Source: Microcebus murinus (Eukaryota; Chordata; Mammalia; Primates; Cheirogaleidae). From it: a DNA stretch of 64,000 nucleotides. This document shows, piece after piece, positions 10,791 through 26,290 of the stretch. The notes below the pieces were generated by a model. The model had not been told where the DNA came from, made no database searches, and saw only the letters and a list, made by a program, of their open reading frames with translations. Position 1 is the stretch's first letter, and every line of letters starts with the position of its first letter. The translations under genes and the position numbers were made by a program. The stretch is taken from assembly GCF_040939455.1 (NCBI RefSeq), contig NC_134117.1, positions 67,168,501 through 67,232,500 of the forward strand. The letters are read 5' to 3'.

Positions 10791-11689
10791 CAGGAGGAAG
10801 GAAAGAACACCCGGTGTCTCCAGGCCCATGCTTCAGGTTCACGGCCCCTCTCTGACCCCAGGAAGGAGCAGACAGGCCTCCCGGCAGCCCTGGTAAGGCC
10901 CCAGCGGCCCTGAGCACCGAGAATGGGATGGCACGATTCAAGATGTAACTCGGAACAGAACGACACTCAACCAGAAAATAGCAGCAGAAAGCCTAGCGGC
11001 CTGCAGGCGTTTTCCCTCGAGGATTGCTGGGATGCTCCTTTGAAATATCAAAAATCAGACATTAAATTCTTTCAAAACAATGTTCCAGGTGTCCTCGCTT
11101 GGCCAGAGCATTAAGGATGTGTTTCGTCTGCCCACTGGGCACAAGTTCTAGACAATGTTGGCCTGGGGACAGAAGTCAGTGTTCCCGGGACCCCACCCGT
11201 CATCTGTCCGTTTGCAAGCACCACGCACAGGCCTTGAAAGGTGATTAATAAAGACAAGCAGGACCCAGGTCACATGGGGTGAGATGGGACAGACAGTCAC
11301 AGTATGAGCAGTGGGTACAGGGTTGGCTCCGGGACGAAGTGGCCATGGAGGTGTGTTCAGAATGCCGCAGGCACTGCGGGAGGTGACGGGGCTGTCACAG
11401 AGGGTGGGCAGTGGGCTGGGACGCCAGAGGCCTGCAAGACCAGTGCTGACTGGTGCTCAGGAAGGGAGCCCACGGTGCCTTCCCCAGCATGAGAGAGATG
11501 AGATTGGAAGGATGAGCAAGAGGGTGGGAACGAACAGAAGAGGAAGGGGACAGCGGCCATATGGAGTCTTGGACGCAGGCCCAATAGGACAGCTCTCTGT
11601 TCCCTTCCCCATCTCAGCCGGGCCCCAGTTCTGGCTGCCTCTACAGCCACTGAGTTCCAAACCCACCAGAACTAATTCTAGAAAACATC
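10791..11689. other. Non-coding stretch, nothing recognised
   Basis: Unique DNA of mixed composition. The 153-residue plus-strand frame (11311-11772) runs into the AT-rich island and shows no domain. Confidence 0.4.
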
Positions 11690-12095
11690 TCTTCCTTGTG
11701 ATCTCATTTCTAAGAATTTCTAAAAGAAAATATGAATTTCTCAGACTGGAAGCACTTTTGCTAAAGTGCTAAAAGCTTTAAAATCTGTAAACAGTAGGAT
11801 ATAATTAAATGCAAATGTGGGGCCATATTTAAAAATTAATCTTCTATAATTAATTAGTAATTTAAAATATTCCAGTAAATGATACTTAAATGGCAAAGAA
11901 TTATCCTAGCTCTGAGTGATAAAGTCATCTGCTAAAGATTTACCATGTTGGAGTGAGAAATATTTGCAGACATCATGTAGGACAACAGAACATTACCACT
12001 GCTTAATTTACCTTTGCTATAAATGTATTAAGAAACACAGTCTTTGTATTCAAATTGTGGAACCTGTGTGCAGGTTTAAACTCTGAGCAGCAATT
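11690..12095. promoter_or_regulatory. AT-rich island, candidate conserved non-coding element
   Basis: A 400-base AT-rich block stands out from GC-rich flanks and matches no repeat I know. It holds an octamer-type 'attaaatgcaaatgtgg' near 11804-11820 and clustered homeodomain cores ('ctataattaattagtaattt' near 11844). Such islands often are developmental enhancers; conservation needs testing. Confidence 0.35.
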
Positions 12096-12959
12096 GATTT
12101 GCAGCTGGGAGTTAACCCAGCCTGTGCATCTACAAAGGGTTAAACTGGCCTCCAGCCACACTCCAAACCTGGGAAGCCCATCTGAGCAGGGGCAGTACTG
12201 GGAGTGGCCCCTTTCGCCTTTGTCCCATCATTCTCACATACTCCAGTGAAAGGTGACGTCCACTCCCAGAGCGACGGCAAGCTGTCCTGCCAGCCAGCTG
12301 TTCTCACTGTTCTTTCTCCCATTCTCCTCTCTACAGAAAGAGGTTGCTGGCATCTAAGTGCAGAGGTCAATGCCATCTGCTGCAACCGTCACTGGGCAAC
12401 TGCCATTTCTTTCCCAGAGACATCATGCCCCCCCCCAGACCACTGTGCCACCAGCAATGGCATCACCCTGGTAGACGAGTGTGTGCATATGGATGTAAGG
12501 ACCTACACAGGTACATGTGTTTGTGTATGCATCCAAGCTGTTGGGCTGTGCTGGTCTGAGGGTCTGGTTGTACCGTGGATGTGGCTGTTTGGTTGTAGCA
12601 TTGGATCAGCCCGTGTCTGTGTGTGTGCCCACATGCGTGCCCGGTCTCCCACACCTGCCCGCACTGCTCACCACACACCCTCCGCAGTGCACCCATCTCG
12701 GCACTCGCGCTCCCTGCCACGCGCTGCCGCTGGCTTGGGATCGTCCCACCTGCAGGAGCAGCCAAGGCCCCACTCGCTGGCCCACCCAGGCCCAAGACAC
12801 AGTTCTTGGGCAAACGTAAGCCTTCCCAAAAGCCAGAGTTTTAAGACCAAAACCCTTGCTGACAGGCTGGCCTTTTGACCAGCCAAAAAGACAACCAAGG
12901 CGTGCACACAAAAAGCCTAGCTTTAGGCCCTTTCTACTGGGGATATGAAATATAAAATA
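12096..12959. other. Non-coding stretch, nothing recognised
   Basis: GC-rich, with loosely TG-rich text at 12480-12640. The 224-residue plus-strand frame at 12204-12878 is Cys/His/Ser-rich through composition and overlaps four other frames, so it is not called. Confidence 0.4.
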
Positions 12960-13045
12960 TCCATTCATTCATTCCCTCAATAGCTGCGTGGACCAGGCTT
13001 CATGCTGCTCTTGGAAGATAAAATGGTGAAGGCCACACAGCTCCT
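12960..13045 (-). repeat. Old LINE-tail-like fragment
   Basis: 'ccattcattcattccctcaatagctgcgtgg' resembles the antisense L2-type tail with ATTC repeats followed by 'aacaaatatttattgagcg'. The match is short. Confidence 0.35.
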
Positions 13046-13590
13046 GGCCCTGGGGGTGGCACGTTCCAGGGGGAGGCACAGATTGCCCAATCTGCAGGAC
13101 ACAGAGAAACAGTGCCCGGCCGCCGGGGCTGAGCAGGCTGCGCCTGACTCCTCATGAGCTAGGAAGAAGGAGCAGCAACTCCTCTCCACAAGGTACACAA
13201 ATGGCTTCAGATAGTCGATTTTTTTACTCTTTCCAGTGAAACAAAAGACCAAGAAGGAGAGAAACACTGAGGAAACCAGAGGAAAGATGGAGGCCTCTGC
13301 ACAATAGAGACAGAGGCTTGGAAACCGTGAATGAGCAATGAAAGGTGAAAGGTGAGAGGTGAAAGGACAAAGTCCCAAATGCCCACACACCCTCAGAACA
13401 GGCCCTGGTGGACGAGAGCCCTGGGGCACAGCCTCTCTGCCAGCCCCTGGGAATGCCCAGCAGAAGCGTGGCCATGGCGTGGCCATACCTTTGACGTCAT
13501 GCCTAGCCTCGGGAGGAGGCACCGCCCGTGTACTTGGTGATCCACTCAGTACTTAACGTGGTTCCTGGTTCGTAGGAGGCTCCCAATTGG
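13046..13590. other. Non-coding stretch, nothing recognised
   Basis: Unique sequence with a 181-residue minus-strand frame (12977-13522). That frame has hydrophobic patches but no motif, start context or splice pairing that would support it. Confidence 0.35.
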
Positions 13591-13594
13591 CACT

Positions 13595-13655
13595 GGCTAG
13601 GTGGGTGGAAGATGGATGGATGGAAGGATGGATGAATAGATGGACAGATAGACTG
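13595..13655. repeat. (GGAT/GGAA)n microsatellite
   Basis: Imperfect tetranucleotide repeats (gatggatggatggaaggatg type) span about 13608-13650. Confidence 0.8.
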
Positions 13656-13999
13656 ACTCCCAAGAGCCAAAATAGACTGTGGACTAGAGTCTCTCCCTCA
13701 AACCTACCTAGAAAAGAACAAATGTAGTAAGACACATAAACTGTAGGCTGTTAATCTCTGACACCCTGAAAAGGACCCTAAGAAAAATCCAGTCCTGAAG
13801 TTTGGATTCCTCACCCCAACCTGGGGAGCTCTTCCTGCTGACATCCCAGAGTCAGCCCCAGCCACGCCCTGGCCTGCACACCACGGCTGCAACTGCATGC
13901 ACACAAGTCCTGAATGCACTGGCGGCTCCTGAGCCCCCTCCCCGTTCCCTCGTCCACAGGGTTAGTGCAAGCGCATTCCTGGAGATCCAGCCCTGGTGT
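13656..13999. other. Non-coding stretch, nothing recognised
   Basis: No repeat or exon could be supported. Confidence 0.4.
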
Positions 14000-14215
14000 T
14001 ACCTACTCCAGGAAGTGTGGCCCTCTGTCCCTCCCAGCTCTTCCTGGCCAGAGTAACTCCTGCATCCTTGATGCTCTCTCAAGACCCAGCCCACACCTCT
14101 GCCAGGCAGGTGAAGGGGTCTGTCCACACCTCTGCCTGCCCCACCAGGCTGGGAGCCCTGTGAAAGCACAGAACTTGGCACAGGCCGGGGCTCATCAAAT
14201 GCTGGAGAAGTGGAC
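14000..14215 (+). repeat. L2-like LINE 3' fragment
   Basis: 'aggctgggagccctgtgaaa' then 'cagaacttggcacaggccgg' and 'catcaaatgctggagaag' follow the L2 tail pattern (…gagggcagggac…cctggcacatagtaggcgctcaataaat…). Strongly diverged. Confidence 0.45.
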
Positions 14216-15584
14216 AGAGGAACCAAGAGCAGGAGGGAGAAGGCTCCGCAGCCACCGCAGGACTCCCAGTCCAAGGCCTCTGCCCTTGGCCCCTCTCGGC
14301 AGCTGCCGCCTTGGTCCCTTCAGGAATCTCATGGCCTTGGAGTGCAGAGGCGACCCCACCTCTAGGCTGGTGAGCCAGCTGACAGGCTTGCATGAGAGAA
14401 CGTCACAGGTGGTTGTCACTGTCCACTGAAGCCCACCTTGGCAGCCAGTGGCCCAGAGGAGAAGCAAGACCCAGCTGAGGACCCCACGAGTCCAGTCCAC
14501 TCCCCCATGACTGCAAAGAGCCACCCACTCTCAGAGAGAGCTCCAAGGCCAAGCCCAGAGAGAAACGAGCCCCGCTGGAGGAGGGGCTGTGAGTGCTGTC
14601 ACCCCCTGACTCAGCCTCCCCTAGGGTGGCCTCTCAGCACCTCTGTAAGCTGATATCCTGCTGCAGCAGCTGCTAAGACTGTGCTGGAAAGGTCTCAGAG
14701 GAGGGTGCGTGGGATCAAGACAGAGTGACAGTTGGTGAGGGGTCTTGAGGTAGGGCCTGTCCCACCAGCCCACAGGGCCGTAGGGAGGGCCCAGAGCCTC
14801 GGCCTGCTGCAGTGCCTCCCCCCAGCCACTGCCAAGGCCAGGCTCCCCAAACCTGCGGCCCTGGCCAGTGCGGCCCCTACTAACGTGGGATCTCGGAGGG
14901 TGCCATGCACCCTCCAGGCCAAGAGCCGCCCAAAGAACGGATGCCATTCAGCAAAATGTCAAAGAGTCAGGCAGATCCGTCTTCCTCCCTCGCTCCCACT
15001 TGGCCAGGTCTTTCACGCAGGGCAGGGGAGAAGCTACTGCTGGGAAGACCACGTACCCATGCCTGCTGCAGCTCATCCATGCCGTCCCGACCGAGCACCA
15101 TATTGATTTATTAAATGTAATTGATGGCAGTGGGGGCTGAGAGGCCATTTACATCTCCATAACAGCGCTTTGAGTTTCAGAAAATTCGGGACATGTTCTA
15201 ACAGTGAGTTACCCTTGTGAATACCGTCCATCCTTGTCACAACAAAGAGGAAGTTGGTCCAGTCTGCTCAAAAAACCCAAGCAATGCCTCCAGGCACTGA
15301 CAAGCCTTCGTGCAGGGATGGCATTCCCAGGTGTCTCCTAGGGGACCTGCCGGGCTAGCCACCCAGACAGGTCATCGTCACCTCCAAAGTCCAAGTCCTT
15401 CCCCACCACACCAAGGGGATACATTAGAACTCTTTGCGCATAAGCACCCTAAACGCCTCTGCCAGACTCTGGCCAGCGGCAGGGGCCGCACCCTCCCCAG
15501 TCCGGCCAGCGCAGGGCTGCACGCGGAGTTCTCCGGGAGAGAGGGCTCTCGAGGGCCAGCTCTGGACCTGAGCCCTTTTCAGTC
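14216..15584. other. Non-coding stretch with a small AT patch
   Basis: GC-rich and compositional frames dominate. The segment 15100-15190 is AT-richer and repeat-free ('attgatttattaaatgtaat') and could be part of a conserved element. Confidence 0.35.
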
Positions 15585-15690
15585 CCTTATTGGCTATTTG
15601 GGTGACCTTAAGCAAGTCACCAAACTTCTTTAGCTTTACCATTTGCTCATCTACAAAGTATGAGGATTGGAGAATGCACACAGAGACAGG
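15585..15690 (+). repeat. MIR fragment
   Basis: 'gggtgaccttaagcaagtca' and 'ccatttgctcatctacaaag' match the forward MIR core (tgaccttgggcaagttac … tcctcatctgtaaaatggg). Confidence 0.7.
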
Positions 15691-16084
15691 CCCACCCACC
15701 GTGCTTCCTCCCCTCCCAGCAGCAGGCACATGGGACCCGACACCAAGACTCTCATCCACTGGAACTGAGGACAACAGTGGGGGCAGTTGGCCGCAGTCCA
15801 GATGTCGCCCTTCCCCTCGGTCCCCCCCAGGGACTGGCTAATGGACTGTAAGAGTGGCCACTCTGGAGTCACCCCAGCCCCAAAGCACCCAGCAACCCGA
15901 AGGCTTTGCAAACACAGCCTGGGGCTGAGAAGGCAAGCAGAGCTGAGCCAAGCGTATCCAACACTGCAGGAGTTTGCATAATTAACCACTAGGAAATAAT
16001 ATCTTTAGGCCAGTCTTAGTTACGTGTTAACTCCTCACAGAGCCCAGAAACAGGAAGGGGCCAAATTCCTCTGGAAGGGAAATG
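15691..16084. other. Non-coding stretch, nothing recognised
   Basis: Unique sequence, no supported feature. Confidence 0.4.
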
Positions 16085-16245
16085 CACGAATACGTGCAGT
16101 GAAAAGAAAACTAATGCTTCTTGAGCAGCTGTGTGCCAAATGCTTTATCCTAGCTGTCATCTCCTTCATCCCCACTCTACAGATGAAGAAACTGAGGCTA
16201 AGACAGTGAGCCAAATAGTAAGTGGGGGAGTTGGGACTTTACCCC
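16085..16245 (-). repeat. MIR/MIRb fragment
   Basis: 'gagcagctgtgtgccaaatg' and 'ctacagatgaagaaactgag' are the two reverse-MIR landmarks in the right order and spacing. Confidence 0.75.
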
Positions 16246-20315
<4,070 letters not shown>

Positions 20316-20533
20316 TGGGCTGTCCAATACCCCAGTTGCCAGCCACACATGCCTACTCAAATTTAAACCTCAATTGATTAAAATGAAACACAATTACACA
20401 TTCAGTTCCTCAGATCCACTAGCCACACTTCAACTACTCAACAGCCACATCAGGCTGGTGGCTAGCACGCCGGACAGTGCAGAGGTAGATCATACACACG
20501 GGATCATTGCGAAAGTCCTATTGCATGGCGCTG
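20316..20533 (-). mobile_element. hAT-Charlie-type non-autonomous element
   Basis: The left end reads 'ctgggctgtccaatac' and the right part reads 'cggacagtgcagaggtagat' then 'gaaagtcctattgcatggcgctg'. The middle has 'ttcagttcctcagatccact' and two 'agccacat' blocks in an AT-rich core. This is the reverse orientation of the familiar element whose ends read GCTGTCCAATA. I am sure of the hAT type but not of the exact Repbase name. Confidence 0.75.
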
Positions 20534-20607
20534 CCTGGAGAAACCACCTTTCAACCAGCACGGTGTAAACAGTGTTCCCAGGAAAGGGGGACTGGCTGCC
20601 TTCAGGC

Positions 20608-21000
20608 CCCTTGCAATGGCCTCCCTATTCCCAGGCTCTTTGTCTCTTTGAAGACCCTGCCTTGGCCACGTGACCTGCTTTGCCTATGGGACAGTAATAA
20701 GCCTGATGCAGAGAGAGATCTGAATCAGTGTTTGTGCATTTCCCTTTCTGCTCTCGGGCCCTGCCCCGCCATGGCACAGCCCGGGCCAGCTGCTGAAGGG
20801 ATGCGGAGACACACAGAGAAGAGTCGGGCGGGCCCAGGCAGCCACCCCAGCCACGTGCCAGCCAAACTCAGACGCACGAGTGAGCCAGAGCAGAACAGCC
20901 CAGTTGACCTATAGACTCGTAAAAAATAATAAATGACTGTTGTTCTAAGCCACTAAGTTTTGGGATGGTTTGTTTCCCAGCAATAACTAACTGATAGCCC
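20608..21000 (+). repeat. MLT1-type solo LTR (ERVL-MaLR)
   Basis: Recognisable from 'tgccttggccacgtgacctg' through 'gcccgggccagctgctg' to the 3' end 'ttgttctaagccactaagtt' and 'tggtttgtttcccagcaata', closing 'actaactgata'. An AATAAA at about 20928 is the LTR polyadenylation-type signal. It is a lone LTR with no internal region. Confidence 0.85.
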
Positions 21001-22660
21001 AAGGTCACTGGATGCATTGTATCAGGTGTAGCTCATGAAAACCTCAGTGAAAGAGCAGGGCCTTTACCTTAGAACGTCACCACACCACAGCTCACCCATG
21101 ACGCTGTCCACACCGGGCTGAGCACAAGCCGGCCAGGGTGAGCCACATGTCCACAGGCCGCTTGTGCAGCTCTGTCCCTTCCTCTGGACACCAGTAGTCC
21201 TTATTGCCCAGTGGCCTTGGCTAGGACCCAGATCTGAGCACAGCTGACAGGACATGAAGGTGGGACCCGAGCCCCACCATGCCCCAGCTCCTGCTTCTCT
21301 TCCAGCACCTTTGAAGGCCACCGTGAGTCTTTAAAGGGACACACTGACCACATCTGCAGAGTGTGTCTTTCTGCACACTTACATGAGTGTGTGTACCTGA
21401 GTGCAGGGCCACTTGTATGGCCCCGGGGACCTCAGGAACCATGCCAGCATAGCCAGTCCTCTCAGGCTGGAGACAAAGTCCCTTTCAGTCTCCTTCCTGA
21501 GGTCCCTGTGCCTAAAACCATTGCAACCCACAGGGCTTGCACAGGGCTGTTTCATTTCCTCAGGGAAGAGCAGGTGCCATGGGCAGGTGGCAACTATCTT
21601 GGGACCCACAAGTACACATAAGGACAGCACACACAGAGAACACAAGCCCTCAGAACTCCTGCACAGCCTTGGCTGCTGTATTTCTGGAATCTGTTCGGCA
21701 GCTCCTGATGGGCCTGAGCTGTCAGCGAGAGTTTAAGCTCCACCAGCGGCAGCTTCTCTCACCGGAAATTAGTGACGCAGGCTGAAGGTGGCACTCCCCA
21801 GGGAGCACAGCCCCTGGCTACAGCCGCCTGCTCCCACGTGGCTGAAAAGGTCAACTCTCAGCCTCCTTTCCCTGAAGCTCTTGGTCAGCTTCACTGGGTG
21901 GGGAGCGGGCGGCCAGAGAGCAGTGCAGAGCACAAGCCAAGCTCCCAGCCCTCCTGTCACGGCCGGGAATGGGCCACGGAATCCCACTTTGCCCACAAAA
22001 GTCCTTTCCTCCCTGTAAGTGATTGGGATTGCAACCCCTCCCTACCCCATTGCCCCCAAAAGCCACTACCCGCTGTTGCTCCAGAGAATTCCCGAGACGG
22101 CAGACCAGCACAGAGCTGGGCTGCTCCCCTGGGCAGCAGGGTGAGCTCCCCGGAGTGCCCCGGCTCCCGCAGCTTTCTGGACCTGGTCCCAGGCCCCCCC
22201 CCAGCAAGCTCCCTGTGCAGACTGACCACCCTCCTGGATGCAGCTGCCCCCACCGGACGCACCCCCTGGGAGGGCTGCTGCTGGGCCCACATCAGGCCTC
22301 ACACCAGCCCTGCCCCAGACAGGACATGAGGAGGCCCACGGGCACCAGCTCTGAGAGAGAGCGAGGAGAGGCGTGAACTGTGGGAAAGGCACTGGCCGCC
22401 GCAGTCAGGGACAGGCTCCCAGGAGAGGGGTCCTTCTCCCCAGAGAAAGGAGGCAGCTCAGGGAACATGGGCAAGTCCATGCCCACAAGAATGTGGTGGG
22501 ACAATGCCCCAGGACAGGCCCCGGGCCACTTCTTCCCCTCCCGGCCACCCTGCGCCCTCTTTGGGCCCTCAGGGGCCTGGTCACCCAAGGTCTTCCCAAG
22601 ACCCAAATGGACCAGGTCCTCCCACCGACGCTCCCCCACCCCCCTCTAACATTCCCGAGA
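21001..22660. other. Non-coding stretch, nothing recognised
   Basis: GC-rich. The 185-residue plus-strand frame at 21772-22329 overlaps five others and is Pro/Ser/Arg-biased, typical of chance. Confidence 0.4.
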
Positions 22661-22664
22661 GCTC

Positions 22665-22860
22665 TCTGTGCCGGCCCCTGCCCTGGGCGCTGGAAAACAA
22701 AACTGAACGAGCCCACGGTGTTCCTGCGGTCGGGGAACTTATATTCAGGGGCTGAGAATAGGCCAGAACAAATAAATGGTGGGATAAATAGACAATTTCC
22801 AACAGTGACAAGAACTCTGAAGAAAATAGACGTTGGGCTGGAGGGGACCTCGGGGTGGGG
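22665..22860. repeat. Old interspersed repeat, family not named
   Basis: 'gccctgggcgctggaaaaca', 'ggaacttatattcaggggc' and 'caaataaatggtgggataaa' resemble a dispersed mammalian repeat that contains 'ggcgctggggatacag' and 'ggagcttacattctagtg'. Similar text occurs at 53.2-53.9 kb. Confidence 0.35.
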
Positions 22861-22972
22861 GTAAGGAAGGCCCCGGCGAGGAGGCATCCACAAGGAGGAG
22901 GCAGCTCTGGAGACCCCGCAGAAAAGAACATTTCAGACAGAAGCAGCAGCACATAGAAAGTTCCTGAATGGA

Positions 22973-23032
22973 GCCGGGCGCAATGTCTCAGGCCTGTAAT
23001 CCTAGCACTCTGGGAGGCGGAGGCGGGAGGAT
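22973..23032 (+). mobile_element. Truncated Alu left-arm fragment
   Basis: 'gccgggcgcaatgtctcagg' to 'gggaggcggaggcgggagga' is the first ~60 bases of an Alu. It stops abruptly at 'tccagggcgtccgg', with no right arm or A-tail. Confidence 0.85.
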
Positions 23033-23289
23033 CCAGGGCGTCCGGCCCGTGCCCGGCCCTCCTTGAAGCCCTCTCCTCCCTGGGCTCCCAGCACTGCGTG
23101 CCCCTCCTCTCCCCACTTCCCCCTCCTCCCGTCACACAGTCCCGGGCACGTTCCCACTCACCTGGGCTTCCCTCTGGCATCCCCCACCACGTCTATACTC
23201 ATGTCCCCAAGATGTCACATGCACTAACAACAGACCTGGGCTGCAGGAAAAGAAGCTCTTCGCCTCCTCCCCAGAGACACCCCTAGACA

Positions 23290-23570
23290 CTCTCTCTCTC
23301 TCTCCACCTGGATTCTCCCAGTTGGGAATTTACAGAGCCCTGCTCCTCCATCAAGACACAATTCAATTATATTTCCCCTCCAACGCCATCTCAGATGCTC
23401 AAGGTAGAATTCATGCCTCCCTCAAATTTAACACTATGAAATAACATTAGGAAATAGTAGTAAGTAATATTAGATAACAACCTCTGGGAAGCAGGAACTA
23501 GGCCTTCCTCACTTCTCTACCCAACCCCAAAGCTCAGTGCCCAGCACAGGGTCAGAGCAGCAAAGCCTGT
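23290..23570 (+). repeat. L2-like LINE 3' fragment
   Basis: The order 'cctctgggaagcaggaacta', 'cccaaccccaaagctcagtg' and 'cccagcacagggtcagagca' follows the L2 3' end. A CT run (23287-23305) precedes it. Confidence 0.5.
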
Positions 23571-23904
23571 GGAATCCACCGAACCAAAGCAAGACCCAGC
23601 GGAAGCCTGCGTGGCCTCAGCACCCACACGACAACCGTGCACTGGTGGGAGGAGAAGCCCCACTGGGCAAGGAACTGAAGTTGGGAAAAATTATTTTAAA
23701 TCTAAGGTTATAGCTGTGACTGTCCCTCCACTTTTTCTGAAAAAAAAAAAGAAATTGGAGAGTAACTGGGTATTTTAAATTCTTTCTTAAAAGTAATTGA
23801 AGCAAAAGAACACATTTCAAATTCCTTCCCCTACTATTTTCAATTTCCAAGAAAGGTCCAAGCACTCGGAGTACTTATGAAGAATATTTTACCATCTGTA
23901 ATGT
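23571..23904. other. Non-coding stretch, nothing recognised
   Basis: Mixed unique sequence turning AT-rich after 23690. No supported feature. Confidence 0.35.
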
Positions 23905-23963
23905 GTATGTGTGTGTGTGTGTGTGTGTATACATATACATATATATATATATATATATATATG
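23905..23963. repeat. (TG)n-(TA)n compound microsatellite
   Basis: A run of about 12 TG units passes through 'tatacatatacat' into about 11 TA units. Confidence 0.95.
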
Positions 23964-25559
23964 AAGGCTGCCACCTCACACTCAGAAGAAGTTCACAGTT
24001 AGAAGTGTTTTGGATTATTGGCAAATTTTCCAAAGGCTGAGGCACAACTTCGATTTGTAGACTTTTTTTTTAAACTTCTTTCCTATCTGGGCCCCAGCGA
24101 TAGGCTGTGAATTCCTCCCCAGATGTAATCAACCCACATTCGAGCTCATTCCTCACAGCCCTGCCCAGGCCTCTCCCCCCACACACTGCCCGCCCCTCCC
24201 ACCGCCAACTCGAACCTGGCTGTCACAGGCGTGGACCCCCTACGGCAATGGGTGTGACACGGGCTGGGTCTGCAGGGGAGGAGGCACCCACCTCCCAAGA
24301 CGGGTCACAAAGACCTACATGCTGTGGCCCCACTCATAGGCGATATCCTCGCCCTCTGCCCAGAATCCATTTGGTGCCTCACCTCCCACCACAGTTCCCC
24401 CACTATGCATGCCCGCCCTTCTCCCTCCCTCCCTCCCTCTCCCCTTCCTTCCTCCCATCCTTTCCCTCGTCCTCCCTCCTGCATTTCCCGAGCACTATTC
24501 CGGGCCAGGCCCTACGCTGGGCACCAGAGCAGCAGCAGTTTAAAACTTCACAGCCTTGTGCTCAAGCTCTTGGTCCTGAGGGTGAGACTGACCCTAAGCA
24601 AGGAGCGGATCCCTTCTGCCACTTGCTGGGCACCTCCTATATGCCGGCATGTGTTCTGCTTGCAGACTGCATTTCAGGACTAAATTAATTCCTTGCAATC
24701 CATCCGTGTTGGTGACTCTCTATGGGAGTCAGGCAGGCCCCAAGCAGGCCCAGGGGCCATTCAGCAGAGGGAGGGGTGAAGACGCATACGTGTGGCACAT
24801 CCAGTGGCTCTCCCTGTCGTGGGGTGACGAGGACCCCCAGAGCCCAGGCAGGAGCAGTGTCCAAGTGAGAATGGTAGCGCCCTGCCAGCCTCAGCAGCAC
24901 TGGGCCACTGCTCGTGGCCTAGTCTTGTCTCGGAGGCAGGCCTCCCCTGCCCTGTTATAATTCCGGCTGCCCAGACAGGAAGTTAGGCAGGCCTGGCCCT
25001 GGGGGTCCCCCGGAGTGATATCCATCCTCTCCACCCCGAAACATCCCTGCCCTCTGTGTTAGCCGTAACTTTTATTTTCCCACGCTTTGACATCTGGGGA
25101 CTTGCTGACCCTGGAAGGCCTATTGCTCCGAGCATGTTAGGCAATTCCTAGAGACAGTACACGACTCGGCCCACAGCACTCCTTTTACACGCAAACCAGC
25201 CAAGCCCGAGCCCAGACTCCCAATCACCATTTTTATTGGGGTCTCATGCTCAGGGCCACTACACACCCGCCCCAATACTCCAAGGCCAGGTACCAGACAT
25301 CAGGGCCTGCTGAAATTATTCAGCAGGGACATCAGGGCCTGCTGAAATTATTCAAACCAGCCAATCCCAAGCCTGCGTATCCTGCTCGCCTCTTCCTTCC
25401 CCCAGAAACCATGGCAAAGGCTGTCACCCACAGCTCCCTCTCCCTCTTCCGCCACTCCTGGTGGCCCAGTGGCAGGGCATACCCTCCTCTCTGGGGACCT
25501 GTGACCCTAACAGACCATCTTCCAATGCTAATCACCTCCTGCCCTGTGGGCCTTGCCCT
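23964..25559. other. Non-coding stretch with CT-rich tract
   Basis: Contains a pyrimidine tract (ccctccct/ccttcct) at 24418-24485, which makes a Pro/Ser-rich frame at 24107-24688 that is not called. Otherwise unique GC-rich sequence. Confidence 0.4.
25296..25354 (+). repeat. 27-base local tandem duplication
   Basis: The 27 bases starting 'gacatcagggcctgctgaaa' at 25296 reappear without change at 25328, offset 32 bases. Confidence 0.9.
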
Positions 25560-25599
25560 CCCTAAGTAATAATAAAACCTATATTAAAACTCCCATGTT

Positions 25600-25703
25600 T
25601 TAGGATAATCCATAGGCGCCAAAAATAATCTAAATAAAAATTTAAAAAAAGAAAGGTATTTTAATAAATTAAAACAATTAAATTAAAAAAATAAAATAAA
25701 ATA
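25600..25703 (+). mobile_element. Short A-rich insertion with 14-bp target duplication
   Basis: AAAACTCCCATGTT at 25586-25599 is exactly repeated at 25704-25717. The 104 bases between are A-rich and end in a (aaaat)n tail, as for a LINE-mobilised insert. The source sequence is not recognised. Confidence 0.6.
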
Positions 25704-26209
25704 AAAACTCCCATGTTCATTGCATCGCTATTCACAATAGCCAAGACAGGGAAGCAACCTAAGTGTTCACCGCCAGATGGATGAACACATACACGATGGA
25801 TTGCTATTCAGCCTTAAAAAAGAAGGAAACCCTGCCATTTGCAGCGACATGGACAAGACTGGAGCACATTATGTCAAGTGAGATAAGCCCGGCACAGAAA
25901 GACAAAATACCGCATGATCTCACTTACGTATGGAGTGTGAAGAAGTTGAACTCAGAATAGAGAGTAAAATGGTGATTACCAGGAGCTGGGGGGGCGGGGT
26001 GTTAAGGAGATCGTTGGTCAAAGGATGCAAAAATTTCAGTAAGACAGGAAGCGTAAGTTCAAGAGATCTATTGCACAAATAGTGACGATAGTTAATAATG
26101 ATACATTGCATATTTGAAAATTGATAAATGAATAGACTTTAAGTGTTCTCACCACAAAAAAGCATGTGAGATAATGCATATGTTAAAGAGCATGATTTAG
26201 CCATCACAC

Positions 26210-26232
26210 TATATATATATATATATATATAT
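26210..26232. repeat. (TA)n microsatellite
   Basis: Eleven or so TA units within the L1 3' UTR. Confidence 0.95.
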
Positions 26233-26290
26233 CAAAACATCACGTTATATACCATAAATATACACAACTTTTACTTGTCCAAAAAAAATA

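Larger units (their letters stand above)
25560..26290 (+). mobile_element. 5'-truncated L1M 3' end
   Basis: Sense-strand L1 end. 'attcacaatagccaagacag' starts the recognisable part. A short ORF2 C-terminal frame (25763-25960) includes MDCYSALKKKETLPFAATW, followed by typical 3' UTR text ('atggtgattaccaggagctg', 'tattgcacaaatagtgacga', 'aaaacatcacgttatatacc'). No intact reading frame. A 104-base A-rich insertion lies in its 5' part. Confidence 0.9.

Noticed and set aside
20608..21000. Intact endogenous retrovirus
   Set aside because: Only a lone LTR is present, with no internal genes.
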